DNA from: Chiua virens | Lineage: Eukaryota; Basidiomycota; Agaricomycetes; Boletales; Boletaceae | Length of the DNA: 64,000 nt | Direction of reading: 5' to 3' | Assembly (NCBI GenBank): GCA_019787685.1 | Contig: JAHNUO010000010.1 | Location: forward strand, 1,674,001-1,738,000 | Part shown: one piece after another, positions 35,001-45,665 of the stretch | Position numbering within the stretch: the stretch's first letter is position 1 | How the letters are laid out: each line of letters opens with the position of its first letter | Made by a program: the position numbers and the translations under genes | The notes under the pieces: generated by a model | Told to the model about the DNA's origin: nothing | Seen by the model: only the letters and a program-made list of their open reading frames with translations | The model's database searches: none

Positions 35001-35258
35001 CTCGTCTTGAACAAAAAGATTGAACCCGCATCCAACGCGAAGTGTCGCCCACGCTATTTCGGTCCCGTGGTCGTCATCTCTTGTTCCCACAATATCGGCT
35101 CCTACCGTCTCGCCGAAGTCGACGGAACCGTTTCGAAGCTTTGTTTTGCTGCATTCCGCCTCATTCCGTACTATCCCCGTTCACCCACTCATGTCGATGT
35201 CACTCGCTTTGTCGATCCATCAGATCTCGCTGGTCTCGCTGCCGAAGAAGAACCTTAG
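32091..35258 (+). CDS. gypsy pol: reverse transcriptase, RNase H, integrase
   Basis: 1,055 codons in the same frame as gag-protease, starting here at ATG 32091, the first ATG after the TGA. The RT domain (about residues 100-320) includes VYEPSNSSYQSKWFCVAKKN, MMDLFVGFDH, LPMGWTDSPAVFQ and the catalytic box FQDD near 32834. RNase H follows (VILAVDSSCIAVGYILYQ, IELYGLFRTLRSVKVWIIG), then an acidic linker. Integrase has the HHCC zinc finger (HDKLGH ... CHQC, near 34130-34255) and the D-D-E core: YVDSMHMP (34325), VTDNGTPF (34500) and GIVERSHRTIRD (34600). A GPY/F-type end (YFGPVVVI) completes it. All catalytic residues are intact, so the protein would be functional if translated, by readthrough or from its own start. 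Confidence 0.93.
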   Translation: MPHHARIVRCFPEDPLDSLPHLSPNPPPFSPGKRITHERMTDLGIFSNKFLLPEEQKLAAHVLQNNELGLAWDETEKGRFRDDYFPPVVIPIIEHTPWVQRQPPIPPGIRDEVIQLIKSKIASGVYEPSNSSYQSKWFCVAKKNGSVRIVHNLQPLNAVTVKDAATLPYVEMFAEQSAGRAIYTMMDLFVGFDHRALAEDSRDLTTFQTPLGTFRLTSLPMGWTDSPAVFQNDVAFILQAEIDIAPNFQDDINVLGPRTRYELPDGTYETIADNPGIRRFIWEHCVDVNRVLHRLKHAGATVSAKKLFLCQPEVIVVGQSCNYNGRVPDQSKVAKITKWPSPCQSRTEVRGFLGTTGTVRNWIKDYAKIARPLVDLTRDAIPFTWTDEHRNAMNHLKAAVVSSPTIRPINYTSACPVILAVDSSCIAVGYILYQEDENQARCPSRFGSITWNDRESRYSQAKIELYGLFRTLRSVKVWIIGIKKLIVEVDAKYIKGMLNNPDIQPNAAMNRWIAGILMFDFELKHVPASRHQGPDGLSRRRKGEDEENNEEEEEAEVEEWLDEALGLGIWISKVIEDEIFQNPQGGGGPLVLSATNRSDDEDITLPTSEGMKQRDRELEDIFQFLSTLSIPSNIADNQRSRFIKRATEFFISADHLWCKESTGRHQKVLFGLDRIRFLKETHDKLGHKGIYATRRTIADRFWWPSLTADVAWYIKTCHQCQICSVEKVVIPPVVATPAPLFHKAYVDSMHMPTAQGYSYIVQARCSLTGWPEWRKLKNETARTVGSFIFEEILCRWGGLEEIVTDNGTPFVAALNWLAKKYHIHHICISAYNSKANGIVERSHRTIRDSLVKACNGDITQWPSLAPHVFWADHVTTRKATGHTPYYMAHGTEPLLPFDITEATFLIPHITKRVTTNELIAVHTRQLAKRDEDLSAIHDQILRSRFSSVADFKHRLAHAIHDHDFRPGSLVLVLNKKIEPASNAKCRPRYFGPVVVISCSHNIGSYRLAEVDGTVSKLCFAAFRLIPYYPRSPTHVDVTRFVDPSDLAGLAAEEEP

Positions 35259-35306
35259 GTGTTTGCAGAGCGACTGGGACAGTCACTATTCGAAGTGAAA
35301 GGGAGG

Positions 35307-35721
35307 TGTAAGGATTGCTACGCATCCGGCTACAGATCTGGTCCGAGCGACCACTGCCTTTTCATTTTATTTGTCAGCGTTATTCAGCACTATTCAGTCG
35401 TTTCTAAGCTCTCTGTTTACCATACACTTCATAGCCTTTTCACTTTCGTATATAAGCCTCCTTGTACGTTCGTCTCAAATATCAATAATAATCAGTCTAA
35501 GAGTCCAATCCCGATCGTTTCAGCTCAATCCGAAGTATTCCGACGTTCCGCACGCCTTCCGAGTCTCCCGATTCCGCACGTTCTCCGACTCTCTCTACGC
35601 ACGGACGCATTCACTCTTTCTCGCACACTCAACAAACCATCTACCGGCTCAGTCACCTTCCCCTTTCGCACTCGCACTCGCCTTCCACGTTTCGCCAACA
35701 CAAGCGGAGCGTGCCGCTACA
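35307..35721 (+). repeat. 3' LTR of the gypsy element
   Basis: 415 bp, preceded by the purine tract GAAAGGGAGG (35297-35306). It keeps CpG at all four positions where the 5' LTR has TpG or CpA. Confidence 0.95.
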
Positions 35722-36163
35722 CTGAATACGGACCTCATTCCCTTTACTGTGCGCCAGCAAGTGTGCAGCTTCAACGGTGGACATGCCTGTCAGAACACGC
35801 TCCATCCCGATCGATCATGTCACCTTGGAATCCGCGCTGCCGAGTTGTGGTAAAGGTGGAAGTGAACTTGGTTAGCTGCATGAAAGGGTCAATCAGGTAC
35901 ATCCTCCTCATCTTGCCATCATTGTTATGATAATAGAGATCCAGTGATGAGGATGGAAGGTCGTCGGGTCGGGTTGAGAGGACACCCTGCGCTCCGACAA
36001 CGACGCCAGTAGCGTATCGGATCCATTTGTAGAAATTGAGTGCGAATTGCATCCTATTGAGTAGCTCAACCGAGAACATAAGAGCATGGACCCAGTCCCA
36101 TCCGGGAGAGTCAGGGTCCCGACGGAACATGACATAGACTTGGATCTGACGATTCTGAGCCAT

Positions 36164-37352
36164 GGAGGATGGTGAGGAGAACAGCGTGTGGTGAAGGCGA
36201 AAATGCGTCAACAGCGGCAGTGCCACGTGTAAACTACATGGGCGCGTGGCGTTGTCTCTCGGGTAGTTCAGCGCACGCAATGACACAGGATGACTGAGAG
36301 GTGCCGTTGGAGAGTTAGTTTGATGTGGGGGTGCTCGATGATGAGCAGGCTTACCTAGCACTGTGAGCTACCCAGGCGTGGGGTTGTGTCTTGGGTATGT
36401 AGTCCGGGTTCCATACAGTCAAAGTACGACTGAGTGGTGCCTTCGAAGAGTTAAGTTAACGCGAACGTGTTCGACGACGAGTTGTGAGGCTTACATAGCA
36501 GTGGCAGGCTAGCACTATGAGCTCACAGGCGTGTCACAGAAGTTGTTCTCCCGGATAGTCCGGGTTCCGCACAGTCAAAACACGACTGAGAGGTGCTTTC
36601 GAAGAGCTAGGTTGACGCGAGCGTGTTCGACGAGCTGTGGGGCGTACCTAGCACTGTGAGCTACACAGGCGTGTGGGATTGTCTCTCGGGTTCCGTACGG
36701 CCAAAGTACGACTGAGAGATGCCTTCGAGGAGCTAGGTTGACGCAAGCGTGTTCGACGAGCGGTGAGGCCCACCTAGTACTGAGACGAGTTGTGAACCAT
36801 ACGGGCGTGTAGGATTGTCTCTTGGGTGATCCGCGTACGGTGACACAGGATAACTGAGTTTGATGCGGTGGTGAGGGCTTGAGCACTTACCTACTGAGTG
36901 CTATGTGAGGTGATCACATGTAACAGTGCACTGACACCGGAGGGTCGTTATGGAATACAGTACACAATCGGGCATTCTGACTCCGAGTCAACGTGCCTGG
37001 CTCGGTCAAGAGAAGACGGCTCGGGCCCGACTGTTCCAACTTACTTAAAGGTTGATATCGTGTACCAATATTCTCAGGTGAACGCACGTTGAAACGCATC
37101 ACATGGTGGCTTATATATGCGTCTGGCAGCTTTCCTGACTCGGATGATCAGTTTCAGATCAAACACGAACATTTGCTATACATAGGTTCAGTGATATCCC
37201 ATCATTCGTGTACATGTCGTAGGTAGGATTTGAATGGGCCAGTAACTAACGATTCCATGTGAGGAACAAACCTTTCGGATTGTACCTCTGGGTCAACTAT
37301 CATCAACCGAACATTGCCGTGGCTTCAAGTTCTTGTCGCGTACACTCGCACA
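36164..37352. other. intergenic region between HNH pseudogene and P450 copy 2
   Basis: Mostly the tandem array described separately. 36901-37352 holds no supported exon. Confidence 0.4.
36226..36900. repeat. degenerate tandem array, about 125-157 bp period
   Basis: About five diverged units, each running ACGACTGAG(A/T)GGTGC ... GAGCTAGGTTGACGC ... GTGTTCGACGA ... ACCTAGCACTGTGAGCT ... GGCGTG ... TTGTCTC. Unit starts are near 36289, 36427, 36584, 36709 and 36849, with a partial unit from 36226. The array lies directly upstream of the HNH pseudogene ATG. Confidence 0.75.
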
Positions 37353-39610
37353 TCAGATGGTGGTATCTTGAGACGCAAGTGATACAGCCAACGGCATCTG
37401 CATTCCGCGGTCACGTTCGCCGTCGACCATCGGGGCCATTATCAACGTCGCTGACTCCCTGACAATTCGTTCTGCTTTGTCTGTCATTGTGAACTCAAAC
37501 TTGCCGACTAATTCCACTAGGAAAGCTTGAATTTCCATGAGGCTATATGTTCCTGCCGTCAGATCTACGTTTATGGCATTAAGATGAAACCATACGCAAA
37601 TCGCCATGCCAAACATGCTCGAGTGCCACTCCCAAAAGTTAATCTGTTAAGAATGTCTATGCGTGCATAGGTCTTCAATGATAGACATCGTAGAAAACGT
37701 ACAGATTCGCAAGTACACCGAGGCCAGCTGACAGCTTTTTATCCAGCGTGCCATCTAACCAGCGATCTGGGTTGAAATCATGTGCGTCCTGTCCCCATAT
37801 GTCTGTATCACTACCACATCACGCCCAGTTACCCCTCTGAGATGTGTGCCCAGGTGACGGTGGAACTTACCGATTATAGGCAGCAATAGATATCATGACT
37901 TGTGTACCTTTGGGAACAAGCATTTCATCGATCACAGCCCCAGACTCCGTGCGAATTGGCTTAGAGAGCGGAAGGATATCATCTCGACTAGCAATTCGCT
38001 GGACACTGGATGCTATCGGGTGGAACCGCAGTCCTTCCTGTTTCCGCCAGAAGAGAAGAACATCATCAAACTTGAAACGAAACGTAGTTAAGACGCCAAT
38101 CACCTTAATCACAGCATTCAAGTAAAGCATAGCATCGAAATTCGGGAGATGCGGTTCTCCATTTGCTTGGAGGATAACAGTGCCAGTGGTCTTCCTTATC
38201 TCATCTCGCAAGCTAGATTGAACTTTGGGGTGCCGCGCAAGCTCGAGCAAGATAAAGGACGTGGTATTGGCCGTGGTTTCATGACCTGTGATCAGAAGCG
38301 CACTGGATATAGTAGTAGATGCTGAATAGTGACAGAAAGCGAGGAGTACTCAAGAGCACCCACCGCATCTGTGCATATAATTCTTCGTCAGACAACTTAT
38401 GCTTTGCGTTTGCATCCATATTGGCCTTGACTGGAACACAGTCAACCAAATGCATCAAGTGCGAGCGACATCAAAGTACCATACCAAGCAAGGTGAAGAT
38501 ATCCCGATTTCCCTTCCCTTGTAAGAGAGCGTCTGCCTTTTCACGTACTAGCTGTCTCGCGACTTCGGTGACCATGATTTTCGCGTTACGCGCGCGCACA
38601 AGGCGGGGGTGCGGACTGTGATCGGTGATCCACTCCAGTATCCAAACGGGAACATACATCGCAGCTGCTTGGAAGAAAATTTGGTTCGCTGGGGGAAGGA
38701 CCGAAGATGTCGCCACTGGAGTGAGGTTACTCGAACATCCTGGAGAACCTGCCAGAGAGAACTGACAGATAATTTCTGTACATCCGTGCGAGGGGATGTG
38801 AATTGTCCCGAACGGTATCAAATTGGACATCAAAAGCAGCTTTCAAAATCGGAATCGGAAGTTATCTTTGAAGGAGGGAACGACGAATCATACCCTGACC
38901 AATGATATCCAAAGCCCCACGCGACAGCCAATCCAGAACGTTTAGGATCACGCGCTCATCATTACTATTCCCAATGGTTTCCAGCCATTCTGTAGTTATA
39001 GACTCGGCACACTGCTTGAAAATTGGCGAGAATTCTTTGGTCTCTTTCGGACCGAATCCAGGAAGCATTATACTCTTCTGCCGCTTATGAATATCACCTA
39101 TGATGTTCGTTATGTCAAACCGATAATGCGAGAGAACTTAAGATACCATCAGACCAGGTTATGCCTTTACCATTCAACAATCGTGAAATGACCCGAGAAG
39201 TCTGTAGCTTGCAATATGTATAGTCCGATGTATGTAATATCTTGTGCACAGCTCTTGGGTCCGAAATCATGAGTCGATCCTCCTGAGGTTCATTGAGAGA
39301 TAGTTTGGATAATGCTACGAAGCGTAAGAATGAGTCACTTACGCCAAAGACACCCTTAAATCGAATAACCCTGCCATAGAGATTTTGCCATCTAAAATCC
39401 GCTTCTCCAGCTGGACGTTGGAAGACCTCGAGCAAGTTGCCTGACAAATGTCAAGAAAGGAAAATAACACGCAGGAAGGATTCTACCGTAGATGAACGAC
39501 GGCGACTTGGGGCCTCGGACCATCGACAACGAAGGGTGAATGAATCGCTTGAATAATGCATACAAAAGGATCAGAGCAGTAAATCCAACAGTGGCAGATG
39601 GAGGGAACAT
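37353..39610 (-). CDS. cytochrome P450 monooxygenase (copy 2)
   Basis: Paralog of the P450 at 5248-7564. The ATG at 39608-39610 starts a hydrophobic anchor (MFPPSATVGFTALILLYALF) and the hinge HPSLSMVRGPKSPSFIYG. Further exons give LMISDPRAVHKILHTSDYTY, KSIMLPGFGPKETKEF, an I-helix ITGHETTANTTSF near 38270, an ExxR as EGLRFHP near 38030, and the heme loop TFGSGTRACLAWRFAYG near 37600-37645. The last exon (SLMEIQAFLVELVGKFEF) ends at TGA 37353-37355. All signatures are intact. It lies upstream of, and on the same strand as, three acyltransferase-like genes, so oxidation followed by acylation of a common product is possible; that is inference from position. Exon edges are approximate. Confidence 0.9.
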
Positions 39611-40575
39611 AGTGAGAAAGGGTTCTTCTCCGCAGCCTATTTTGAAACCAACCCGCTTTTATGAACAGCTCCAGTATTTCAAACTATTACTGTATGTTTC
39701 AATTGTATTTACACAACACTAAATATTTATCTAAATAACCATTTCCGTCAAATGTCTGCCGCGCGACAACTTCATTTGGGTGTGTAGATTGAGATCAAAG
39801 CTGATACCTAAGGTAGAACAGTCAGGGGAGACCCGTATAGCCCGAGGAGTATAGTAAATACCCTCAATTTGTAACTGCCACGGCAGAGAGAATGCGATGA
39901 ATACGGCTTTGGACAAGTGACCGATCGAGTTCAAGTCACCGTGGGCCCGGCCGGCCAAGGGATGATCAAGTGTCAGTGATCATGGTAGACGATGTGGACC
40001 TCGTCGACGCGATAAATGATCTGTTTGACACAACGGCGAAGGCGTCAAAGAGTGGACTCGGACGAGACTCGGACAGAAACAACGAATGGCTTTCCGGTAC
40101 TAATGGGTGATTACATTATTGATCGTGATTCATTCACCAATAGAGTCCCGTTTCAATCCGAACGATCTTGATCTATGTGGCATGCTCGGATGCGATCAGG
40201 AACGCCCATCAAAACCATGCTAATCTGATGCAAGAAGGAATGAACAATATTGACTCGGACTCGCCGACGGTTCCATTTCCCTCCGGGTCGTATCTCTTTG
40301 CGAGGTAATGTGCACCCTGGTTCTCGAACTCGAAGCTTGAAGTCCTACTTTAGCATGCATGGCCGCGGCCATGCAACAGGGACAAGGACAACGTAACGTT
40401 GTCTTTCGATGTACGACGTGAGCAGGGACTTGACAAAATTTATGTCACGAAATGATTCTCTGAATCCCCCAAGTTTGAAACCCTTACTAAGGATCATATC
40501 AGAATCTCCCCCGTCGTGCACAGGCTGTATCAGTATGTACCACACTAATACTGATATCATCAATGCTGGAGTATG
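39611..40575. other. intergenic
   Basis: About 960 bp between P450 copy 2 and acyltransferase A. It contains ACGTAACGTTG near 40391, part of a recurrent AACGTT motif. No exon is supported. Confidence 0.4.
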
Positions 40576-42477
40576 TCACAATTCCCCATCGTTCACAACG
40601 AGCAACCCAATCCTGATCGTTTCCTTCAGCATCGATTTCAAAAATTCATCTCCCCAAGCGGCAGCACCCTGAAATCATGACAAATCAGTACAATGGGAAG
40701 TTATGCGTTCAAGCAACCAACCTCTACTTGAAAGTGCAGCTTCCTATGTATTGTCCACGATCGAACGGACCTGTGAAACAATGAGATAACAGAACGAAAT
40801 CATTAGATCGCGCGGTGGTCTGTACATGCTACATCGAAGCCTTACATCACCGTGGTTGTACGCAATGTGATACACACATTGTCGATAATGATGCACCCCT
40901 GGCGTGTCGACATTCTGCTCTCCACCACGCCGAGGTACTCAAAGTCGCATCGCCATGGAAGCATGGGCAGGTTTGTATCGGGAGTGGCTTTCTGGTCGGT
41001 CCTAGAAAGAGACTGCCGTGCAAGAATAGACGACGCGAGGGGGATACAAGGATTAGGCAAATATTTGTCAAACTGCTCCTGAATTCTTTTGGTCGTCATG
41101 ATCAATGTTGCCTTTTCGCTCCCTTTTCTCAGCGGCTCAGCCATATGGAGGCGCAATGGCATCAGAGAAAGAGACGATGTGAAATACGTCTTCGGATTGA
41201 CGGATGGTTTCAAATAACGTTCAGGAGAGACACTAATAATACACCAATAGTCAGATATCCAGCCCGGCAAAGAGTATCACTTACTTGCATACGTGGAGCG
41301 GAAAATAGATGTCCTCTCGTGGAGGTACTGGATTCAGCTTCAATTGTGCTAAACCGTTCGCTGCCTTGAACAACGCCGAAAGCGAGACACCTAGCTGCTT
41401 CGCACGTGCAACAACTGCCCTTGTTTCTGACTCCGACAGAATGATGTCGTGACGGATTGGTCGCTCGGATATATCCAGAGGGCGCAATGGAGCAAGTAAG
41501 CTGTGACCAGGCTGATATACGATGTTACTTTCATCAGGGTCAACAGAAGAACAAAAACATACCGTGAACGTCTTATTCATCTGCGTCGTAAGATCCTGCA
41601 GCAGCTCCGGCCCAGACGCCTCCCATTCTTTAGGCACCCCTCCCGTTGCAGTGATTACGCCCACAGGAAGGCACTTCCACTCCTCTGAATTCACGATCGT
41701 CACGCCCGTCCCGCTACCAGACATGAATTGGCATATCATGTTCAGTGCGTGGAGTAAAGGTCCAGCGTCCGCCATGAAATGGGGGCAATGAAAGAATAGG
41801 GCGTATTCCCTTCTGTTATCGTCGCCTTGCTTCGACGTTACAAGCAGGTAAGCCCTGAAGAAAGTACTCAAGCCACCCGCACCAATGTAAGGCAGTCGCT
41901 TGAGGTTGATATCTTTCACAAACTCTGATAAGTCGAGTGAAGATCCACGCTGTTCAACAACAAAAGCGAGATTGAGCCATGCTTCACGATCGGCAGAGGG
42001 GCTGTACGCCCATCTAGGAGATTCGTCGTCCTCTATGGCACAGGCAACGATGGGACAAGTAAAACTGGGAAAACGACTGTCATACCGCTTTGTCATGCAG
42101 AAAACAAATAGAAGGTCCTTACCGGAATTTATCGAGGGCTTGACGAGTGCGATCCTTCATTTCTTCTATCCCAAGCGGAGAAGTAAAGTTTACTCCCGCG
42201 CATACTTCATTAACTCTACGACGTCCCAATTTGTCAAGTCAAACTTTGACATGTTGAGTAAATAAGAGTCGAAGAATTACCTACCCATCGAGAGCCAACC
42301 AACTATTGTGCATCCAAAGTTCAGAACCAACCAATGATCTAAGTGGAGCGCGCGGTTAGTCTAATGATAGAATGATATGAACCACTTCATGTCTGACTGA
42401 GTATACACGGGAGGGTGGCGATTGGTATCGAGGACCCATTCCGTATGAGAGGAAAGCATTGGCAAACTAGACGCCAT
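40576..42477 (-). CDS. condensation-type acyltransferase paralog A
   Basis: CoA-dependent acyltransferase/condensation superfamily; the acyl donor and acceptor are unknown. The ATG at 42475-42477 starts MASSLPMLSSHTEWVLDTN. A first intron ending CTTAG leads to SLVGSELWMHNSWLALDG. Next are VNEVCAGVNFTSPLGIEEM and the main exon (PSADREAWLNLAFVVEQRG, then FFHCPHFMADAGPLL near 41780, carrying the catalytic-type HxxxDxG). RPIRHDIILSESETRAVVAR follows, then YLKPSVNPKTYFTSSLSL, where C-domains have the DFGWG-like half, and RKLHFQVE. The last exon GAAAWGDEFLKSML ends at TGA 40576-40578. No signal peptide or membrane span is seen. It is one of three tandem copies, all minus strand, with the same exon structure. 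About 450-470 residues, standalone, with no carrier protein or adenylation domain nearby. Confidence 0.8.
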
Positions 42478-43754
42478 TTGGGGCACGGTTACAGTGCGTT
42501 GTTAATTTCATTTGCTTTTTGTTCTCCTTTGACGCAAACTGGGGTCCCAATGTGTCGTGCACCTTACATAAGTTACTTCACGCAAAATATGAGGGAGTTG
42601 GATGGTTTCCGTGGAATAAATAATAAATGAATATAATATTTTGATCTGGGACGAGTCTTGTTGAGTGGACGAGCCAGTGTAATTGGCGCGTGCGGTGGCT
42701 AGCATTTTGATGAACCAGTCTTACGTTGGCGATCGATCCGATCCGATATGATATTATTGGATACTAGTACATTGCTCAGACACTATGCTAGGAAAGAAAG
42801 AGGTTGCGCACAGGAGGCTGCGGGCACCAAGGAAACTATATAATCAAGACCGAAGCAAATTGAAACCGGATCCAAGAAGGGAAAAAAAGTTGAAAATCAA
42901 ACTACTGGTGCATGAAGAAAGAAATTCAGAGACGTGAATCAAGCCGGTCGTGAACACAAGAACTGGAAAGGAGAAAGACCAGATGACCTTCTATGCAATG
43001 CTTCGCGTCGTCGTCGCAAAAGGGTCAAGTGAAGGAGCGTCCGTCCTGAAACCTAGCTCAAAGGAAACTGAGCTGAGTCCACGTCGCGTCTATCTATACC
43101 CGAATCCTAACCAACAACCTGAACCTAATCCCGCGGTGACCGTGAGGCGCTGACTACCACACCTCGAGAACATACTAACTTGCCTAACGTCGTCTTGGAG
43201 TCTCGCACTCAAAAAGAGAAGGTACTTGTGACCTTGTAATGGCAGCTTCGACTTGTGGCCCGCCGGCGACGTCGCCCAACTTGACCGAACCTCGTAGGAC
43301 GGAAGGATCACAATGGCCGTCTTGGACAGATCCGCGTTGTTTTATTGACCTCATGCACGACCATTGCCATGTTGCACACGCGCAAACACGTCCCGCGGAG
43401 TCTCCGTTTTGGTTGTTGTACCGTCCTTTCGTCGCAGAGTAAGAGGATTCGCCGCCGGCCGGATGTCATTTGACACCCACCAGATTCGAATGGGTCAAAC
43501 AAAGAATAATACGTCGTTATCACCGCCTACATTTCTCCACGACCTCAAGACTCAATAGTTCCAAGATAATTCCGCAGGTTTGTAGAAGAATTTGAAATTC
43601 AATATTCTAAATATCATAACGGGTACCGTTAGGTGTCATCGAGCAGCGATCTGATCAGTCACTAGTGTACAGTGTTCTTAATAGAACTTTGGGCGTACAG
43701 AGCGATACTGTATTAGCACCACGGAGAGATGCTTATAGCAACTGCTGGAGGATG
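42478..43754. other. intergenic between acyltransferases A and B
   Basis: 1.28 kb, no supported exon; short overlapping frames only. It includes the promoter of copy A. Confidence 0.4.
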
Positions 43755-45665
43755 TTACAGTTTTGGATCGCTCACAATGAGCAACCCAATCCTGATTGTT
43801 TCCTGCAACATCTTTTTCAGAATGTCATCTTCCCAAGCAGCAGCACCCTGAGATCATGAAAGATGAGAACAACGTGGAGTAGTGGGTTCAAATAACTAAC
43901 CTCGACTTGAAAGTGCAGTTTCTTATGAATTGTCCACGATCGAACAGACCTGTGAGGAAAAAAGATGACAGAAAAAGCGTTAGATGGTGCGATCCCAAGC
44001 AAAGAACATGCTCAATCGAAGCCTTACATGACCGTGGCTATACGCATTGTGAAATATATGTTGTCAATACTGATGGGCCCCTGGCGTGTCGCTATTTTGC
44101 TCTCTACCACGCCGAGGTTTTGGAAGTCGCATACCCACGGGGCGTTGGCAGTGGCTTTCTGGTTTGTTGCAGGGACAGGAAGCTGTGCAATGATGGGCAT
44201 CGTCATGGGAATACAAGGATCTGGCAGATATTTATCCAGCTGTTCCTGAATTTTCTTTGCCGTCATGATCAACGTTCCCATTTCGCTGTCTTGTCTCAAG
44301 GGCTCAGCCATCGGAATGCGCAATGGCATCAGAGAGAGAGACGATGTAAAATACGTCTTCGGATTGATGGATGGCTTCAAATAACGTTCAGGAGCGACAC
44401 TAGCGATAAATAAATAGTCAGATATCCAGCGCGGTAGAGAGTATCACTAACACGCAGACGGGGTGCGGAAGATAGACGTCCTCTCCTGGAGGCACTGGAT
44501 TCAGGTTGAATTGCGCCAGACAGTTTGCTGCATTAAACAATGCCGAAAGCGAGAAACCAAGCTGCTTCGCACGTGCAACAATTGCACTCGTTTCCGACTC
44601 CGACAGAGTTGTATGATGACGGATTGGTCGCTGGGACATGTCCAGAGGGCGGGATGGAAGGGGTAAGCTGGGACCAGACTAGTATACGTTATTACACCCA
44701 TCAAAGAATGAACAGAACAAAAACACTCCGGTGAAACTTACCGCGAGTAACTGTTGCGACTGCTTCATGACATCCTGCAATAGCTTTGCTCCGGATGTCT
44801 CCCATTCTTTAGGCATCCCTCCCGTTGCCGAAATTATGTCCACAGGAAGGTTCTTCCACTCCTCCGAATGCACGATCGTCACGTCCATCCCGGTACCAGA
44901 CATGAATTCGCACATCAAGTTGAGTCCGTGGAAGGTACCTCCAGCATCCGCCATGGAGTGGGCGGCATGAAAGAATAGGGCATATTCCCTTCTGTTATCT
45001 TGACCTTCCTTCGACGTTACAAGCAGATAAACCCTGAATAGAGTGCTCGTGCCATTCGTATCAACGTAAGGCAGTTTCTTGATGTTGATATCTCTCGCAA
45101 ACTCTGATGAGTTGAGTGAAGATCCACGCTGTTCAACGACAAAAGCGAGGTCGAGCCATGCTTCGCGATCGGCCGAGGGGGTGTACACCCATCTGGGAGA
45201 TTTGTCGTTCTCTACGGCACAGGAAACGATGGGACAAACAAAACTGAGAAACGAACGACGTCATTCCTTTCGGTCAAGCAGAGAACAAACGGGCTGTCCT
45301 TACCGGAATTTATCAAGAGCTTGACGTGTACGATCCCTCATGTCTTCTATCCCAAGCGGAGATGTAAACTGGACTCCCGCGCATAGTTCATTAATCCTGT
45401 TAGTCGACATCCAAAATTTGTCAAACACTTGTTGGGGTAACACAAGTGGAAGAATTCTTTACCCATCGAGGCCTACCCAGCAATTGTGCTGCCAAAATTC
45501 AGAACCAACCAATGGTCTAAGGAAGCGCGCGAGGTCAGTCTGATTATAGGGTGATATTATGAGCCACTTCAGCCTGAGGACTGACCGAGTATACACGGGT
45601 GGGTGGCGATTGGTATCGACAACCCATTCCGTTTGAGAGGGAAGCATTGGCAAGCTAGACGCCAT
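43755..45665 (-). CDS. condensation-type acyltransferase paralog B
   Basis: Tandem paralog of A with the same exon order. ATG 45663-45665 (MASSLPMLPSQTEWVVDTN). After the first intron comes PLVGSEFWQHNCWVGLDG. The main exon reads PSADREAWLDLAFVVEQRG and FFHAAHSMADAGGTFHG, with an intact HxxxDAG near 44955. SQRPIRHHTTLSESETSAIV and YLKPSINPKTYFTSSLSLM follow, and the last exon AAAWEDDILKKMLQETIRIG ends at TAA 43755-43757. The first intron could be misread as retained because it is open; splicing to the downstream CTTAG acceptor near 45520 restores agreement with copies A and C. No frame damage is seen. Closest by eye to copy C (same SMADAG/SMMDAG context and the same TGMDVTIV segment). Confidence 0.8.

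Larger units (their letters stand above)
28793..35721 (+). mobile_element. Ty3/gypsy LTR retrotransposon, near-complete young copy
   Basis: 6,929 bp bounded by two 415-bp LTRs (28793-29207 and 35307-35721) that start TGTAAGG and end GCTACA and differ at only four positions. CTGA flanks both sides (28789-28792 and 35722-35725; the duplication may be 5-bp ACTGA if the terminal A is shared). A polypurine tract GAAAGGGAGG (35297-35306) directly precedes the 3' LTR. Internal coding holds gag, protease, RT, RNase H and integrase in one frame, broken by a single TGA at 32067-32069. The order RT-RNaseH-INT and a GPY/F-like end identify Ty3/gypsy; no chromodomain is visible. A decayed relative of the same family occupies 55199-63299. 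Confidence 0.95.
28015..36163 (-). pseudogene. HNH-nuclease-like gene split by a retrotransposon
   Basis: Reading the minus strand, exon 1 starts at ATG 36163 (MAQNRQIQVYVMFRRDPDSP) and runs to 35734 with RYATGVVVGAQGVL, then the HNH-like core EAAHLLAHSKGNE. Exon 2 (28755-28621) continues YIEEYTRHRSHTENDIVTQI and DIRNGVLLNRITRPHFG. After a 55-nt intron, exon 3 (28565-28015) gives TPNFVMTNTD, then MPAGDTASWPPDILLGAIYS, a Glu/Arg-rich helix and the stop. This order matches the HNH-domain proteins I know from Agaricomycetes. A 6.9-kb gypsy element (28793-35721) sits between exons 1 and 2. The frame also needs one extra base near 35793-35799 and another near 28534-28537, so two -1 indels add to the damage. 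The family name is from memory of its motifs; confidence in the split itself is high. Confidence 0.7.

Noticed and set aside
36575..36886. 103-codon frame in the tandem array
   Set aside because: It is created by the repeats themselves (the same peptide recurs) and has no start context or family.
36226..36900. CRISPR-like repeat array
   Set aside because: The units are long, diverged and contiguous without unique spacers, and the genome is eukaryotic; it is an ordinary tandem repeat.
40345..40563. 72-codon minus-strand frame downstream of acyltransferase A
   Set aside because: It lies beyond the TGA that ends copy A at 40576, and copies B and C have no equivalent.
45518..45665. A one-base deletion in acyltransferase B that is compensated by retaining its first intron
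   Set aside because: It appeared only when the wrong acceptor (first CAG) was used. Splicing to the later CTTAG acceptor puts copies A, B and C all in frame with PLVGSE/SLVGSE, so no compensation is needed.
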